From NCBI RefSeq assembly GCF_003967035.1, contig NZ_AP018560.1, positions 2,465,501 through 2,529,500 of the forward strand: a DNA stretch of 64,000 nucleotides, written 5' to 3'. The stretch comes from Aerosticca soli (GTDB lineage Bacteria > Pseudomonadota > Gammaproteobacteria > Xanthomonadales > Rhodanobacteraceae). Of the stretch, positions 9,107 through 20,034 are shown in pieces. Position numbers and translations under genes: made by a program. Below the pieces are notes generated by a model. That model was not told the DNA's origin. It saw only the letters and a program-made list of their open reading frames with translations, and did not search any database. Position 1 is the stretch's first letter, and each line of letters opens with the position of its first letter.

Positions 9107-9892
9107 ATGTCCGCACCGGCCCGCCCGAAGAAGCATTTCGGCCAGCACTTCCTGCACGAGAAGCGCTATGTCGAGCGCATCGTCGCCGCCGTCGCGCCGC
9201 GTGCGGAGGATGCGGTGGTCGAGATCGGTCCCGGCGAGGGCGCGCTCACCTTGCCGCTGCTCGCCGCCGCCGGACGGCTGACCGCGATCGAGCTCGACGA
9301 CGAACTGATCCCGGCGCTGCAGGCGCGCGCCGCCGCCGTCGGCCGGCTCGAGGTGATCCGCGCCGACGTGCTGACGGTGGACTTCGCCGCGCTCGCCCGC
9401 CGCCTCGGCGTGCCGCGCCTGCGCCTGGCCGGCAACCTGCCCTACTACATCTCCAGTCCCATCCTGTTCCACTGCCTCGCGCATGCCGACGTCATCGCCG
9501 ACATGCACTTCATGCTGCAGAAGGAAGTGGTCGAGCGCATGGCCGCCGCGCCGGGCAGCAAGATCTACGGACGGCTGTCGGTGATGCTGCAACTGGCCTG
9601 CACGGTGGTGCCGCTGTTCGACGTGCCGCCCGGCGCGTTCCGCCCGCCACCCAAGGTGGATTCGGCCGTGGTGCGGCTGACGCCGCTGCCGGCCGAGGCG
9701 CGACATCGCGCCGACCCGGCGCGCGTGCACGCCATTGTCAAGGCCGCCTTCGCGCAGCGGCGCAAGACACTGGCCAACACGCTCAAGGGCGTGCTCGATG
9801 CAAACGCGATCGAGCGCGCCGGCATCGACCCCAAGGCGCGCGCCGAGACTCTCGATCCCGAGGATTTCGTACGTCTGGCGCAAGTGGACTGA
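9107..9892 (+). CDS. rsmA: 16S rRNA (adenine1518/1519-N6) dimethyltransferase
   Basis: A 261-residue SAM-dependent methyltransferase (KsgA) that dimethylates two adjacent adenines in the 3' terminal helix of 16S rRNA, a late small-subunit assembly step. The signature KKHFGQHFLHEKRYVERIV, the SAM loop VVEIGPGEGALTLPLL and the catalytic NLPYYISSPIL motif are all present. It starts 9 bases after pdxA. A 7-bp hairpin follows immediately (9898-9918). In E. coli the next gene is apaG, which is missing here. Confidence 0.96.
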   Translation: MSAPARPKKHFGQHFLHEKRYVERIVAAVAPRAEDAVVEIGPGEGALTLPLLAAAGRLTAIELDDELIPALQARAAAVGRLEVIRADVLTVDFAALARRLGVPRLRLAGNLPYYISSPILFHCLAHADVIADMHFMLQKEVVERMAAAPGSKIYGRLSVMLQLACTVVPLFDVPPGAFRPPPKVDSAVVRLTPLPAEARHRADPARVHAIVKAAFAQRRKTLANTLKGVLDANAIERAGIDPKARAETLDPEDFVRLAQVD

Positions 9893-10130
9893 TTGGGCGT
9901 CTTTACGCCACAAAGACGGCACGCGCGGCTTACAATCCGGCCATGGACGTTCATGCAGGCCAGCCGTCACGCCACATGCGGCGCTTCCCCTTGGAAAACC
10001 CATGCGCCGCGCCCCATGGGCGGCACGGTGGCGTGCGCCCGACCGCTCAGGCGGACCTTCTTTCCTGCGCCAGCGACGTGCGCCATGCGGCGTCTAGCTT
10101 GCTGGCATCGCCCCGACCGCCTTTCCACTG
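9893..10130 (+). promoter_or_regulatory. rsmA-apaH spacer with hairpin, -10 box and a small ORF
   Basis: The 238 bases between rsmA and apaH are too short for apaG. A perfect 7-bp stem with 7-base loop lies at 9898-9918 just after the rsmA stop, without a U-run. A TACAAT box at 9931-9936 is followed 6 bases later by ATG 9943, which opens a 62-codon frame whose TGA (10129-10131) overlaps the apaH ATG by one base. The frame has weaker G/C bias at third positions than its neighbours and no recognizable domain, so it may be a leader ORF or chance. No good -35 hexamer was found. Confidence 0.35.
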
Positions 10131-10982
10131 ATGGCAACCTATGCGATCGGCGACGTGCAGGGCTGTTATCCCGAACTGCAGCGTCTCCTGGACAAACTCC
10201 GTTTCGATCCGGCGCGCGACACGCTGTGGTTTTGCGGCGACCTGGTCAACCGCGGCGGCCAATCGCTGGAAACACTGAGACTGATCCATGCCCTGCGCGA
10301 GAACGTCATCGTCACCCTGGGCAACCATGACCTCAGCCTGCTGGCGGTGGCCCAGCGCAGGCCCGAAGCGCAAGCCAAGGTGAACCCGGAGCTGCGCGCC
10401 GTCCTGTTCGCGGACGACGCGCCGGTCCTGCTCGAATGGCTGCGCAACCAGAAGCTGCTGCATCACGACGCCGCGCTCGGCTGGACCATGGTGCATGCGG
10501 GGCTCGCGCCCAGCTGGACGCTGCGCCAGGCCCAGCGCATCGCCACCGACATCGAGCGCGCGCTGACCGGACCGCAGCATGGGCGCCTGCTCAAGAACCT
10601 GTTCGGCAACCGTCCGGGGCAATGGTCCAACCGCCTGCAGGGCATCGACCGCCTGCGCGCCGGCATCAACATGATGACGCGGATGCGCTACTGCGACGTC
10701 GAGGGAAGGATCGATTTCGAGAGCAAGGGCGTGCCCGGTTCGCAAAGGCCCGGGCTCTACCCCTGGTTCGAGGTGCCGGGCATGCGCCGGCGCGACACCC
10801 GCATCGTCTGCGGGCACTGGTCGGCGCTCGGCCGTTTCGCCGGGCTCGGCATCTATGCGATCGACACCGGCTGCGTATGGGGCGGCACGCTCACCGCGCT
10901 GCGTCTGGACGACGAGGAACCGCACTACGTCGGCGTGCCCGCCGAGCCGCATCGCAAACGCCCGCCCGGCGGCGGCGACTGA
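10131..10982 (+). CDS. apaH: Symmetrical bis(5'-nucleosyl)-tetraphosphatase
   Basis: A 283-residue metallophosphatase that splits Ap4A to two ADP and also removes Np4 caps from RNA. The calcineurin-type motifs GDVQG (residues 7-11), GDLVNRG near 36-42 and GNHD near 64-67 are present. The first motif is GDVQG where E. coli has GDVHG, so one classic metal-ligand histidine is glutamine; I recall the same in other Xanthomonas and Pseudomonas ApaH. Length and overall match are otherwise normal. It is convergent with secA and ends 59 bases from it. Confidence 0.94.
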   Translation: MATYAIGDVQGCYPELQRLLDKLRFDPARDTLWFCGDLVNRGGQSLETLRLIHALRENVIVTLGNHDLSLLAVAQRRPEAQAKVNPELRAVLFADDAPVLLEWLRNQKLLHHDAALGWTMVHAGLAPSWTLRQAQRIATDIERALTGPQHGRLLKNLFGNRPGQWSNRLQGIDRLRAGINMMTRMRYCDVEGRIDFESKGVPGSQRPGLYPWFEVPGMRRRDTRIVCGHWSALGRFAGLGIYAIDTGCVWGGTLTALRLDDEEPHYVGVPAEPHRKRPPGGGD

Positions 10983-11000
10983 AGCGCGAAGGACCGACCG

Positions 11001-11030
11001 AAAAACCCGCGCACCGCCGCAACGGTGCGC
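11001..11030 (-). terminator. Rho-independent terminator of secA
   Basis: A perfect 8-bp stem (11009-11016 with 11023-11030) with a 6-base loop is followed, reading the minus strand, by GGG and five T residues. It lies 12 bases beyond the secA stop in the convergent apaH-secA gap. Confidence 0.75.
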
Positions 11031-11041
11031 AGGACGCAGCT

Positions 11042-13774
<2,733 letters not shown>

Positions 13775-13790
13775 CGATCATCCACGATAG

Positions 13791-13819
13791 GCAAAGAAAA
13801 ATGGCCGCCTAGCGGCCAA
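13791..13819 (-). terminator. Terminator- or attenuator-like hairpin directly upstream of secA
   Basis: On the minus strand a 7-bp perfect stem (13818-13812 with 13808-13802, 3-base loop) runs into TTTTTCTTT. It lies 16 bases before the secA ATG and points into secA. It may end antisense read-through from lpxC or act as an attenuator in a secA leader. See findings. Confidence 0.6.
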
Positions 13820-13958
13820 TCGGGCATGGTACTACAGCTCGATTTCCGACCCTTCCCGGAATGGCGCCGGCGCCATGCGGATTCAAGCCGTGGACCCGGG
13901 AAGCCTTTAAGCTCGAGGGCGGTCATCGACTCGCAAATCTCAAGGAGCAGATCCCGAC

Positions 13959-14408
13959 ATGGCGGACAACCCTTCCCACCGCGACGGCCCGAGCGCCTTG
14001 AGTGCATGCCGGGCCTTTGCCGACCTCGCCGCGCGCGCCGCCGAGCGCGAAGCGATCGACCGCGCCCTGCGACAGACCTTGCCGGCGACGGTGCGGGCGC
14101 AGGTACGCTTCGCCGACGTGCGTCAGCATCGGCTCGTCTTTCTGGCCGCATCGCCGGTCTGGGCCTCGCGCCTGCGGTTGCTGCAGGGGCCCTTGCTCGC
14201 CACCGCGCAGTCGCTCGGTATGCCCGCGACTGCGCTGGTCGTGAAGGTGACGCCCTGGCCACGGCCCTTGCCGCCCGAGCCTGCGGCCAAGCCACTGCCG
14301 GCCGCTGCCGCGCTGCATCTGGAGCAGGCCGCGCTGGCGACCGAAGATCAGGAGTTGCGCACGCTGTTCCGCCGGCTGGCGGCACGGGCCCAGCCGCCGG
14401 CGGACTGA
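13959..14408 (+). CDS. dciA: DUF721-family protein, DciA-like helicase loader
   Basis: A 149-residue protein of the DUF721 (DciA) family, which in bacteria lacking DnaC loads or activates the replicative helicase DnaB. The N-terminal 90 residues hold the compact KH-like DUF721 core, with VRFADVRQHRLVFLAASPVW followed by ASRLRLLQGPLL, and the C-terminal 55 residues are Pro/Ala-rich and likely disordered. AAGGAG is placed well before the ATG at 13959. The location between lpxC and secA is the same as in Pseudomonas and Xanthomonas, which backs the name. It is divergent from secA and convergent with lpxC. Confidence 0.8.
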   Translation: MADNPSHRDGPSALSACRAFADLAARAAEREAIDRALRQTLPATVRAQVRFADVRQHRLVFLAASPVWASRLRLLQGPLLATAQSLGMPATALVVKVTPWPRPLPPEPAAKPLPAAAALHLEQAALATEDQELRTLFRRLAARAQPPAD

Positions 14409-14424
14409 GAAACCGCCGTGGCGT

Positions 14425-15339
14425 TCAGACCGCCTGCGCGGGATGGGCGTAGGAAATCGGCGCGGTGGCCTGATCGTCCTCGTAGCTCACTTCCTCCCAC
14501 GCATCCGGCTGGGCGATCAGCGTACGCAGGAGCTTGTTGTTGAGCTCGTGGCCCGACTTGTGGGCGTAATAGGCGCCGATCAGACTGTGGCCGAGCAGGT
14601 AGAGGTCGCCGATGGCGTCGAGAATCTTGTGGCGGACGAATTCGTCCTCGTAGCGCAGGCCGTCCTCGTTCAGCACGCGGTAGTCGTCCAGCACCACCGC
14701 GTTGTCCATCGAACCGCCAAGCGCGAGGTTGTGTTCACGCAGCATCTCGATGTCGCGCATGAAGCCGAAGGTGCGCGCGCGGCTGACTTCCTTGACGAAG
14801 GAGGTGGTGGAGAAGTCGATCTCGGCACGCGAGGTGCGCTTGCTGATGAGCGGATGGTTGAACTCGATCGAGAAGCCGACCTTGAAACCGTCGAACGGCT
14901 CGAACCGGGCCCACTTGTCGCCGTCCTGCACCTTGACCGGCTTCTTGATGCGGATGAAACGCTTGGCGGCGTTCTGTTCCTCGATGCCGGCCGACTGCAG
15001 CAGGAACACGAAGGGGCCGGCGCTGCCGTCCATGATCGGCACTTCCGGTGCGGACAGGTCGACGTAGGCGTTGTCGATGCCCAGGCCCGCCATGGCCGAG
15101 AGCAGATGCTCGACCGTAGCCACGCGCACGTCGCCGTTGACCAGCGTGGTGGAAAGACGCGTGTCGCCGACGTTGTCCGGGCGCGCCTTGAGCTCCACCG
15201 GCGGGGTGAGGTCGACGCGGCGGAAGACGATACCGGTGTTGGGCGCCGCCGGTCGCAGCGTCATGTAGACCTTGTCACCGGTATGCAAGCCAACGCCGGT
15301 CGCCCGGATCACGTTCTTGAGCGTACGTTGCTTGATCAT
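14425..15339 (-). CDS. lpxC: UDP-3-O-acyl-N-acetylglucosamine deacetylase
   Basis: A 304-residue zinc deacetylase that performs the committed step of lipid A synthesis in the cytoplasm. Zinc ligands are visible as His in [10 protein letters not shown] (near residue 79) and His/Asp in HKILDAIGD (near 237-241); [15 protein letters not shown] contains the catalytic histidine. The N-terminus [20 protein letters not shown] is typical. It lies after ftsZ at the end of the dcw cluster but is separated by 334 bases, so it probably has its own promoter. The known LpxC control by FtsH proteolysis acts at the C-terminus, which here ends [10 protein letters not shown]. Confidence 0.97.
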   Translation of the reverse strand: MIKQRTLKNVIRATGVGLHTGDKVYMTLRPAAPNTGIVFRRVDLTPPVELKARPDNVGDTRLSTTLVNGDVRVATVEHLLSAMAGLGIDNAYVDLSAPEVPIMDGSAGPFVFLLQSAGIEEQNAAKRFIRIKKPVKVQDGDKWARFEPFDGFKVGFSIEFNHPLISKRTSRAEIDFSTTSFVKEVSRARTFGFMRDIEMLREHNLALGGSMDNAVVLDDYRVLNEDGLRYEDEFVRHKILDAIGDLYLLGHSLIGAYYAHKSGHELNNKLLRTLIAQPDAWEEVSYEDDQATAPISYAHPAQAV

Positions 15340-15673
15340 TTCGGTAGATTCTCGTTAAAGGCAAACGGCCAACGGCAGGCATACTAACACGGTCTTAACT
15401 TAAGAAAAACCAAACCACACGGTACAGTCTGTTAAACGTTTCATGCTTTTTTCAGTTGCATCGCGTGTTCTGCCCGCAAGGCGCCTGCCCCCTCGAGGAC
15501 GGGGAAGGGAGCAGGATGCCTTCAAGGGTCAACCCCTTCGGCTGACCCGCTACCGCCCGCTCTGGCACCACACGCCAACGGCTGGTTTCGCCGCCGTCTT
15601 GCCTGTGACCGGTGCCGCGACGGTTTGTTCAATCGGATTTCACTTTTTTCTATCCGCTTTTTTGCATTCCCCC
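15340..15673 (-). promoter_or_regulatory. ftsZ-lpxC intergenic region with probable lpxC promoter
   Basis: This 334-base gap holds no convincing gene; plus-strand frames through it are extensions of antisense shadows. It is less GC-rich near lpxC, where the minus strand carries a TAGTAT -10-like box (15386-15381) about 42 bases before the ATG, with a T-rich stretch at the -35 distance. A 6-bp inverted repeat GGGTCA/TGACCC lies around 15528-15550. No clear U-tailed terminator was found after ftsZ. Confidence 0.4.
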
Positions 15674-16858
15674 TCAATCGGCCTGACGGCGCAGGAAGGC
15701 CGGGATGTCCAGGTAGTCGAGGCCGGCGTCACCGCCGCCGCTCTTGGCCGGCTCTCCGCGAAGGGCGGGTGCGCTTTCGGTCTGGGCGTAGTCGGCCACC
15801 TCGCCACCGGTCCCCGTGCGCAGCACCACCGGGCGCGGCCGCTGGCGCATCTCGACGTTCGGCGTGCCCACCGGACGGATCGGCTGGCGGGCGGCATTGG
15901 CACGGTTGAGGCCGGTGGCGACCACGGTGACGCGCACGTCGTCCTGCATCTCCGCATCGAGCGCGGTGCCGATCACCACGGTGGCGTCTTCGCTGGCGAA
16001 GTCGTGGATGACGCGGCCGATCTCGTCGAACTCGCGCATGGTGAGGTTCGGACCGGCGGTGACGTTGACCAGGATGCCGCAGGCGCCGTTCAGGTTGACG
16101 TCCTCGAGCAGCGGGTTGTTGATCGCCGCCTCGGCCGCGGCCTGGGCACGGTCGTCGCCGCGGGCGGTGCCCGAGCCCATCATCGCCATGCCCATCTCGC
16201 TCATCACCGTGCGCACGTCGGCGAAGTCGACGTTGATGAGGCCCGGCGAGGTGATGAGATCGGCGATGCCCTGCACCGCGCCCTGCAGCACGTCGTTGGC
16301 AGCCTTGAAGGCGTTGAGCAGGGTGACCTCGCGGCCGAGCACGGACAATAGCTTCTCGTTCGGCACCGTGATCAACGAATCGACGTGCTGGGAGAGATCC
16401 TCGATGCCCTTGAGCGCCACCTGCATGCGCCGACGCCCCTCGAACGGGAACGGCTTGGTGACCACCGCCACGGTGAGGATGCCGCGTTCCTTGGCCAGTT
16501 GCGCCACCACCGGCGCGGCGCCGGTGCCGGTGCCGCCGCCCATGCCGGCGGTGATGAACACCATGTCGGCGCCGTTCAGCACTTCCTCGATGCGCTCGCG
16601 GTCCTCGAGCGCGGCCTGACGGCCGACCTCGGGATTCGCGCCGGCGCCCAGGCCCTTGGTGACGTTGGCGCCGAGCTGCAGGTGGGTGACCCGCCCGGCG
16701 CAGCTCTTCATGGCCTGCGAGTCGGTGTTGGCGACGATGAACTCGACGCCTTCGATGTTGGCATTCAGCATGTGCGCGACCGCGTTGCCGCCGCTGCCGC
16801 CCACGCCGATGACCTTGATGACCGCGTTGGGTGCCAGTTTCTCGATCAGTTCGAACAT
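15674..16858 (-). CDS. ftsZ: Cell division GTPase FtsZ
   Basis: A 394-residue tubulin homologue that polymerizes into the Z ring. The GTP-binding tubulin signature GGGTGTG is at residues 107-113, the T7 loop [15 protein letters not shown] near 207-221, and the C-terminal peptide [15 protein letters not shown] that binds FtsA and ZipA ends the protein after a variable linker. A strong AAGGAGG precedes the ATG at 16858. Unlike the other dcw junctions, ftsA-ftsZ is separated by 211 bases holding four stem-loops, so ftsZ output may be set separately. Confidence 0.98.
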   Translation of the reverse strand: MFELIEKLAPNAVIKVIGVGGSGGNAVAHMLNANIEGVEFIVANTDSQAMKSCAGRVTHLQLGANVTKGLGAGANPEVGRQAALEDRERIEEVLNGADMVFITAGMGGGTGTGAAPVVAQLAKERGILTVAVVTKPFPFEGRRRMQVALKGIEDLSQHVDSLITVPNEKLLSVLGREVTLLNAFKAANDVLQGAVQGIADLITSPGLINVDFADVRTVMSEMGMAMMGSGTARGDDRAQAAAEAAINNPLLEDVNLNGACGILVNVTAGPNLTMREFDEIGRVIHDFASEDATVVIGTALDAEMQDDVRVTVVATGLNRANAARQPIRPVGTPNVEMRQRPRPVVLRTGTGGEVADYAQTESAPALRGEPAKSGGGDAGLDYLDIPAFLRRQAD

Positions 16859-16939
16859 TTCCCGTCCTCCTTAAAAAAACCTGTGTTGTCGTTGTGTTCC
16901 CCGGCGTGGGCGGCCTTTGCCTGGCCAGGTCGGGGTGGT

Positions 16940-17069
16940 CGGGCGAGTCTCCTTCGCCCGTGGCGGCGCTCCTCGCCTCCCTGGGGTGCGGCAAGGGCTG
17001 ACCGCGCCCTTGCCGCATGCCGGGGCTTCCTGCCCCGGACGGGAAGCGCCGAATACATCGGCGCTTCCC
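16940..17069 (-). repeat. Four tandem stem-loops between ftsA and ftsZ
   Basis: Four perfect inverted repeats lie end to end: 16940-16946 with 16954-16960 (7 bp), 16987-16998 with 17006-17017 (12 bp), 17020-17026 with 17032-17038 (7 bp) and 17041-17052 with 17058-17069 (12 bp), with loops of 5-7 bases. The last abuts the ftsA stop codon. None is followed by a U-run, so they look like RNA-stability or processing elements more than terminators. Confidence 0.7.
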
Positions 17070-18299
17070 CTAGAAATTGCGCGTGATCCAGCCGCGCAGC
17101 CGGCCGATCAGCCCCCCGGCCTGGCCTGCGCCCGGGCCGGCACGCATGCCGCCGGCGCGCGCGCCATGCAGCAGCAGGCCGACGCCGGTGGCATACAGTG
17201 GGTTGACCAGCACCTCGCCCAGGCCACTGACGTGCTGCGGCACGCCGATGCGCACCATCTTGTGGAAGATCTCCTCAGCCAGCTCGAGCGCGCCTTCCAT
17301 CCGCGCGGCGCCGCCGGTGAGCACCACGCCGGCGGCGACCAGGCTCTCGTAACCGGAGCGGCGCAGTTCGTCCTGCACCATCTCGAAGATTTCCTCGTAG
17401 CGCGCCTGCACGCTCTGCGCGAGCGCCTGGCGGGCGAGCCGGCGCGGCGGGCGGTCGCCCACGCTCGGCACCTGGATGGTTTCCTCGGCATGGGCGAGCT
17501 GGGCCAGCGCGCAGGCGTACTTGATCTTGATCTCCTCGGCGTGCGCGGTCGGCGTGTGCACGCCGTAGGCGATGTCGTTGGTGACCTGATCGCCGCCGAC
17601 CGGCAGCGACTTGCTGTAGCGGATCGCGCCCTGGGTGTAGATGGCGATGTCGGTGGTGCCGGCGCCCAGATCGACCAGGCACACGCCGAGTTCGCGCTCG
17701 TCGTCGGTGAGCACCGCCCGCGCCGAGGCCACCGCCGAAGGCACCAGCTCGTCCACCGAAAGCCCGCAGCGCTGGATGCACTTGCTGATGTTCTGCACCG
17801 CGGCGGCGGCGCCGGTGACCAGGTGCACCGAGGCCTCCAGCCTGACCCCGCTCATGCCGACCGGCGAGCGGATGCCGTCCTGGCCGTCGATGCGGTATTC
17901 CTGCGGCTCCTTGTAGAGCACCTTGCGGTCGGCGGGAATGGCCACCGCGCTGGCTGCCTCCAGCACCTGTTCGAGATCGCCCGGGGTCACCTCGCGGTCG
18001 CGGATCGCGGCGGTACCGTGGGAGTTGCGCGTTTCCAGGTGGCTGCCGGCGATCGAGGCGTAGACCGAGCGGATGTCGCAGCCGGCCATCAGCTCGGCCT
18101 CCTCCACCGCACGCTGGATCGAGTGCACGGTGGACTCGATGTCCACCACCGAGCCCTTCTTGAGGCCGCGCGAGACGTGCGAGCCCAGGCCGATCACCTC
18201 GATCGGCTCGCCCGGCGCGTATTCGCCGACGATCGCGGTCACCTTGGAGGTACCCACGTCCAGGCCCACCACCAGTTGCTTGTCGTTGCGCGTCTTCAT
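17070..18299 (-). CDS. ftsA: Cell division protein FtsA
   Basis: A 409-residue actin-like ATPase that tethers FtsZ to the membrane. The phosphate-1 motif VVGLDVGTSKVTAIVGE is at about residues 9-25, the phosphate-2 loop LVDLGAGTTDIAIY near 204-217 and the adenosine motif VVLTGGAARMEGALELAEE near 336-354. The C-terminal amphipathic membrane helix appears as GLIGRLRGWITRNF. Its ATG overlaps the ftsQ stop as ATGA. Confidence 0.97.
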   Translation of the reverse strand: MKTRNDKQLVVGLDVGTSKVTAIVGEYAPGEPIEVIGLGSHVSRGLKKGSVVDIESTVHSIQRAVEEAELMAGCDIRSVYASIAGSHLETRNSHGTAAIRDREVTPGDLEQVLEAASAVAIPADRKVLYKEPQEYRIDGQDGIRSPVGMSGVRLEASVHLVTGAAAAVQNISKCIQRCGLSVDELVPSAVASARAVLTDDERELGVCLVDLGAGTTDIAIYTQGAIRYSKSLPVGGDQVTNDIAYGVHTPTAHAEEIKIKYACALAQLAHAEETIQVPSVGDRPPRRLARQALAQSVQARYEEIFEMVQDELRRSGYESLVAAGVVLTGGAARMEGALELAEEIFHKMVRIGVPQHVSGLGEVLVNPLYATGVGLLLHGARAGGMRAGPGAGQAGGLIGRLRGWITRNF

Positions 18300-19033
18300 G
18301 TGCGGGGCGTGCCTCCAGGCGGCGGAACGGCGGGCGTCGCGGACGGCCAGCGCACGGCAAAGCCGTTGCTGTAGCGCAGGTCGGCATAGAGGAAGCCGTC
18401 GGCGTGACCGGCGATCACCTGCGGATAGACGGTGAGGAAACGCTGCAGCCGGCGACCGGCCTGTTCACGGTCGCCGAGCATGATCTGCGCGCCGTTGGCG
18501 ACGGCCAGCGTCCAGCTGCCGCGCTCGCTCAGGCTGACGCCGCTGACCTTGAGCCCGGTGCCGGCGAAGGCCTTGAGCGATTGCGCATAGAAACCGACCA
18601 CCTCGGCCACGTGTCCGGCCGGACCGCGCAACGCCGGCAGGTCGGCCACGTCCGCGGCCGACGCCCGGAACACCTCGCCGCGGCGGCTGATCAGCTCCGC
18701 ATCGTTCCAGCGCGCGAACGGCTGGCGCTCGTAGATGCGCAGGATCAGCGTATCCGGCCAGCGCTTGCGCACTTCCACCGACTCCACCCACGGCAGGGCC
18801 GCGACCGCGTGGCGCACGGTGTCCAGATCGAGGGCGAAGAAGCCGCGCGCGAGTGTGGGCCGCACGGCCTGGCGCAGCGCCTCCGGCTCTAGATGCACGA
18901 AATCGGCCTGCACGACGAGCCGGGTCACCGGCCAGCGGGTGGCGGCGAACCAGCCCCGCAGCACGCCGACCACCGGCAGCGCGAGCAGCGCCAGCGCCAG
19001 GCACCAGGCGAGCGGGCGCACGATGGCCCTCAT
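18296..19033 (-). CDS. ftsQ: Cell division protein FtsQ
   Basis: A 245-residue bitopic divisome protein that joins FtsB and FtsL. A membrane segment at about residues 8-28 ([19 protein letters not shown]) is followed by the POTRA domain ([20 protein letters not shown]) and the beta domain with [20 protein letters not shown]. The ATG at 19033 overlaps the ddl stop as ATGA, which decides this start over the longer open frame. The C-terminus is Pro-rich. Confidence 0.93.
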   Translation of the reverse strand: MRAIVRPLAWCLALALLALPVVGVLRGWFAATRWPVTRLVVQADFVHLEPEALRQAVRPTLARGFFALDLDTVRHAVAALPWVESVEVRKRWPDTLILRIYERQPFARWNDAELISRRGEVFRASAADVADLPALRGPAGHVAEVVGFYAQSLKAFAGTGLKVSGVSLSERGSWTLAVANGAQIMLGDREQAGRRLQRFLTVYPQVIAGHADGFLYADLRYSNGFAVRWPSATPAVPPPGGTPRT

Positions 19034-20034
19034 TGCGTGCCTCCCGGCTGGCCCGTGGCCGCGGCCTGAGCCTGTCCGCTCACCGCACCCATGCGCTGCC
19101 CGGGGAAGCTGGTCTCCAGCACCCGCCAGCACAGCGTGGCGTAGTCGATGCCGGCCGCGGCGGCGGCCTTGGGCACCAGCGAGTGCGAGGTCATGCCCGG
19201 GGCGGTATTGACCTCGAGCAGCCAGGCCTGGCCCGCGCGGTCGCGCATCAGGTCCACGCGCCCCCAGCCCGAGCAGTCGAGCGCATCGAAGGCGGCGAGC
19301 GCGAGCGCGCGCACGGCCGCCTCCGCCTCGCCGGCGAGGCCGGGGCACAGATAGCGAGTGTCCTCGGCGACGTACTTGGCGTTGTAGTCGTAGAACGCGC
19401 CGGCCGGCACGATATGGATCGAGGGCAGCACCTGGCGGCCGAGAATGCCGACGGTGATCTCCTCGCCCTCGATCAGCGTCTCCATCAGGAGATCGCCGGG
19501 ATAGCGCGCCGCCAGCGCCACCGCCGCATCCAGCTGAGCCTCCTCAAACACGCGGGTGACGCCCACGCTCGAGCCCTCGCAGGCGGGCTTGACGATCAAC
19601 GGGTAACCGACCTCGCGCGCGGCGGCATGCACGGCCGCGGCACCCGCGCCGCGCGGCAGGGCGACGAAACGCGGCGTCGGCAGGCCGAGCGAGCGCCAGA
19701 CGTGCTTGGTGCGCACCTTGTCCATCGACAGCGCCGAACCCAGCACGCCCGAGCCGGTATAGGGCACCTTGAGCGAGGCCAGCGCGCCTTGCAGCTCGCC
19801 GTTTTCGCCGCCGCCGCCATGCAGGATGTTGAACACGCGGGCGAAATGGCCGGCGCGCAGCGCATCGAGCAGGGCCGGGATGCCGTCGATGGCCTGCGCG
19901 TCCACCCCGCGCGAGCGCAGCGCGGCCAGCACGTTGCGGCCGGAATCGAGCGACACCTCGCGCTCGGCGGAGCTGCCGCCCATGACCACGGCGACGCGAC
20001 CGAAATCGGCGGGATCGGTGATGGTGATGCTCAT
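19030..20034 (-). CDS. ddl: D-alanine--D-alanine ligase
   Basis: A 334-residue ATP-grasp enzyme that makes the D-Ala-D-Ala dipeptide used by MurF. Visible family motifs are [17 protein letters not shown] at the N-terminus (residues 15-31), [15 protein letters not shown] near 89-103, the ATP-grasp strands [16 protein letters not shown] near 164-179 and the metal site [20 protein letters not shown] near 287-306. It overlaps murC by ATGA upstream and ftsQ downstream. It corresponds to DdlB of E. coli by position. Confidence 0.97.
   Translation of the reverse strand: MSITITDPADFGRVAVVMGGSSAEREVSLDSGRNVLAALRSRGVDAQAIDGIPALLDALRAGHFARVFNILHGGGGENGELQGALASLKVPYTGSGVLGSALSMDKVRTKHVWRSLGLPTPRFVALPRGAGAAAVHAAAREVGYPLIVKPACEGSSVGVTRVFEEAQLDAAVALAARYPGDLLMETLIEGEEITVGILGRQVLPSIHIVPAGAFYDYNAKYVAEDTRYLCPGLAGEAEAAVRALALAAFDALDCSGWGRVDLMRDRAGQAWLLEVNTAPGMTSHSLVPKAAAAAGIDYATLCWRVLETSFPGQRMGAVSGQAQAAATGQPGGTQ

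Noticed and set aside
9943-10131. Calling the 62-codon frame before apaH a confident gene
   Set aside because: Start signal and overlap are suggestive, but codon bias is weak and no homology is recognized; kept only as a finding.
15443-16351. Plus-strand open frame starting in the ftsZ-lpxC gap
   Set aside because: Most of it is antisense to ftsZ; the part inside the gap has no ribosome site or recognizable sequence.
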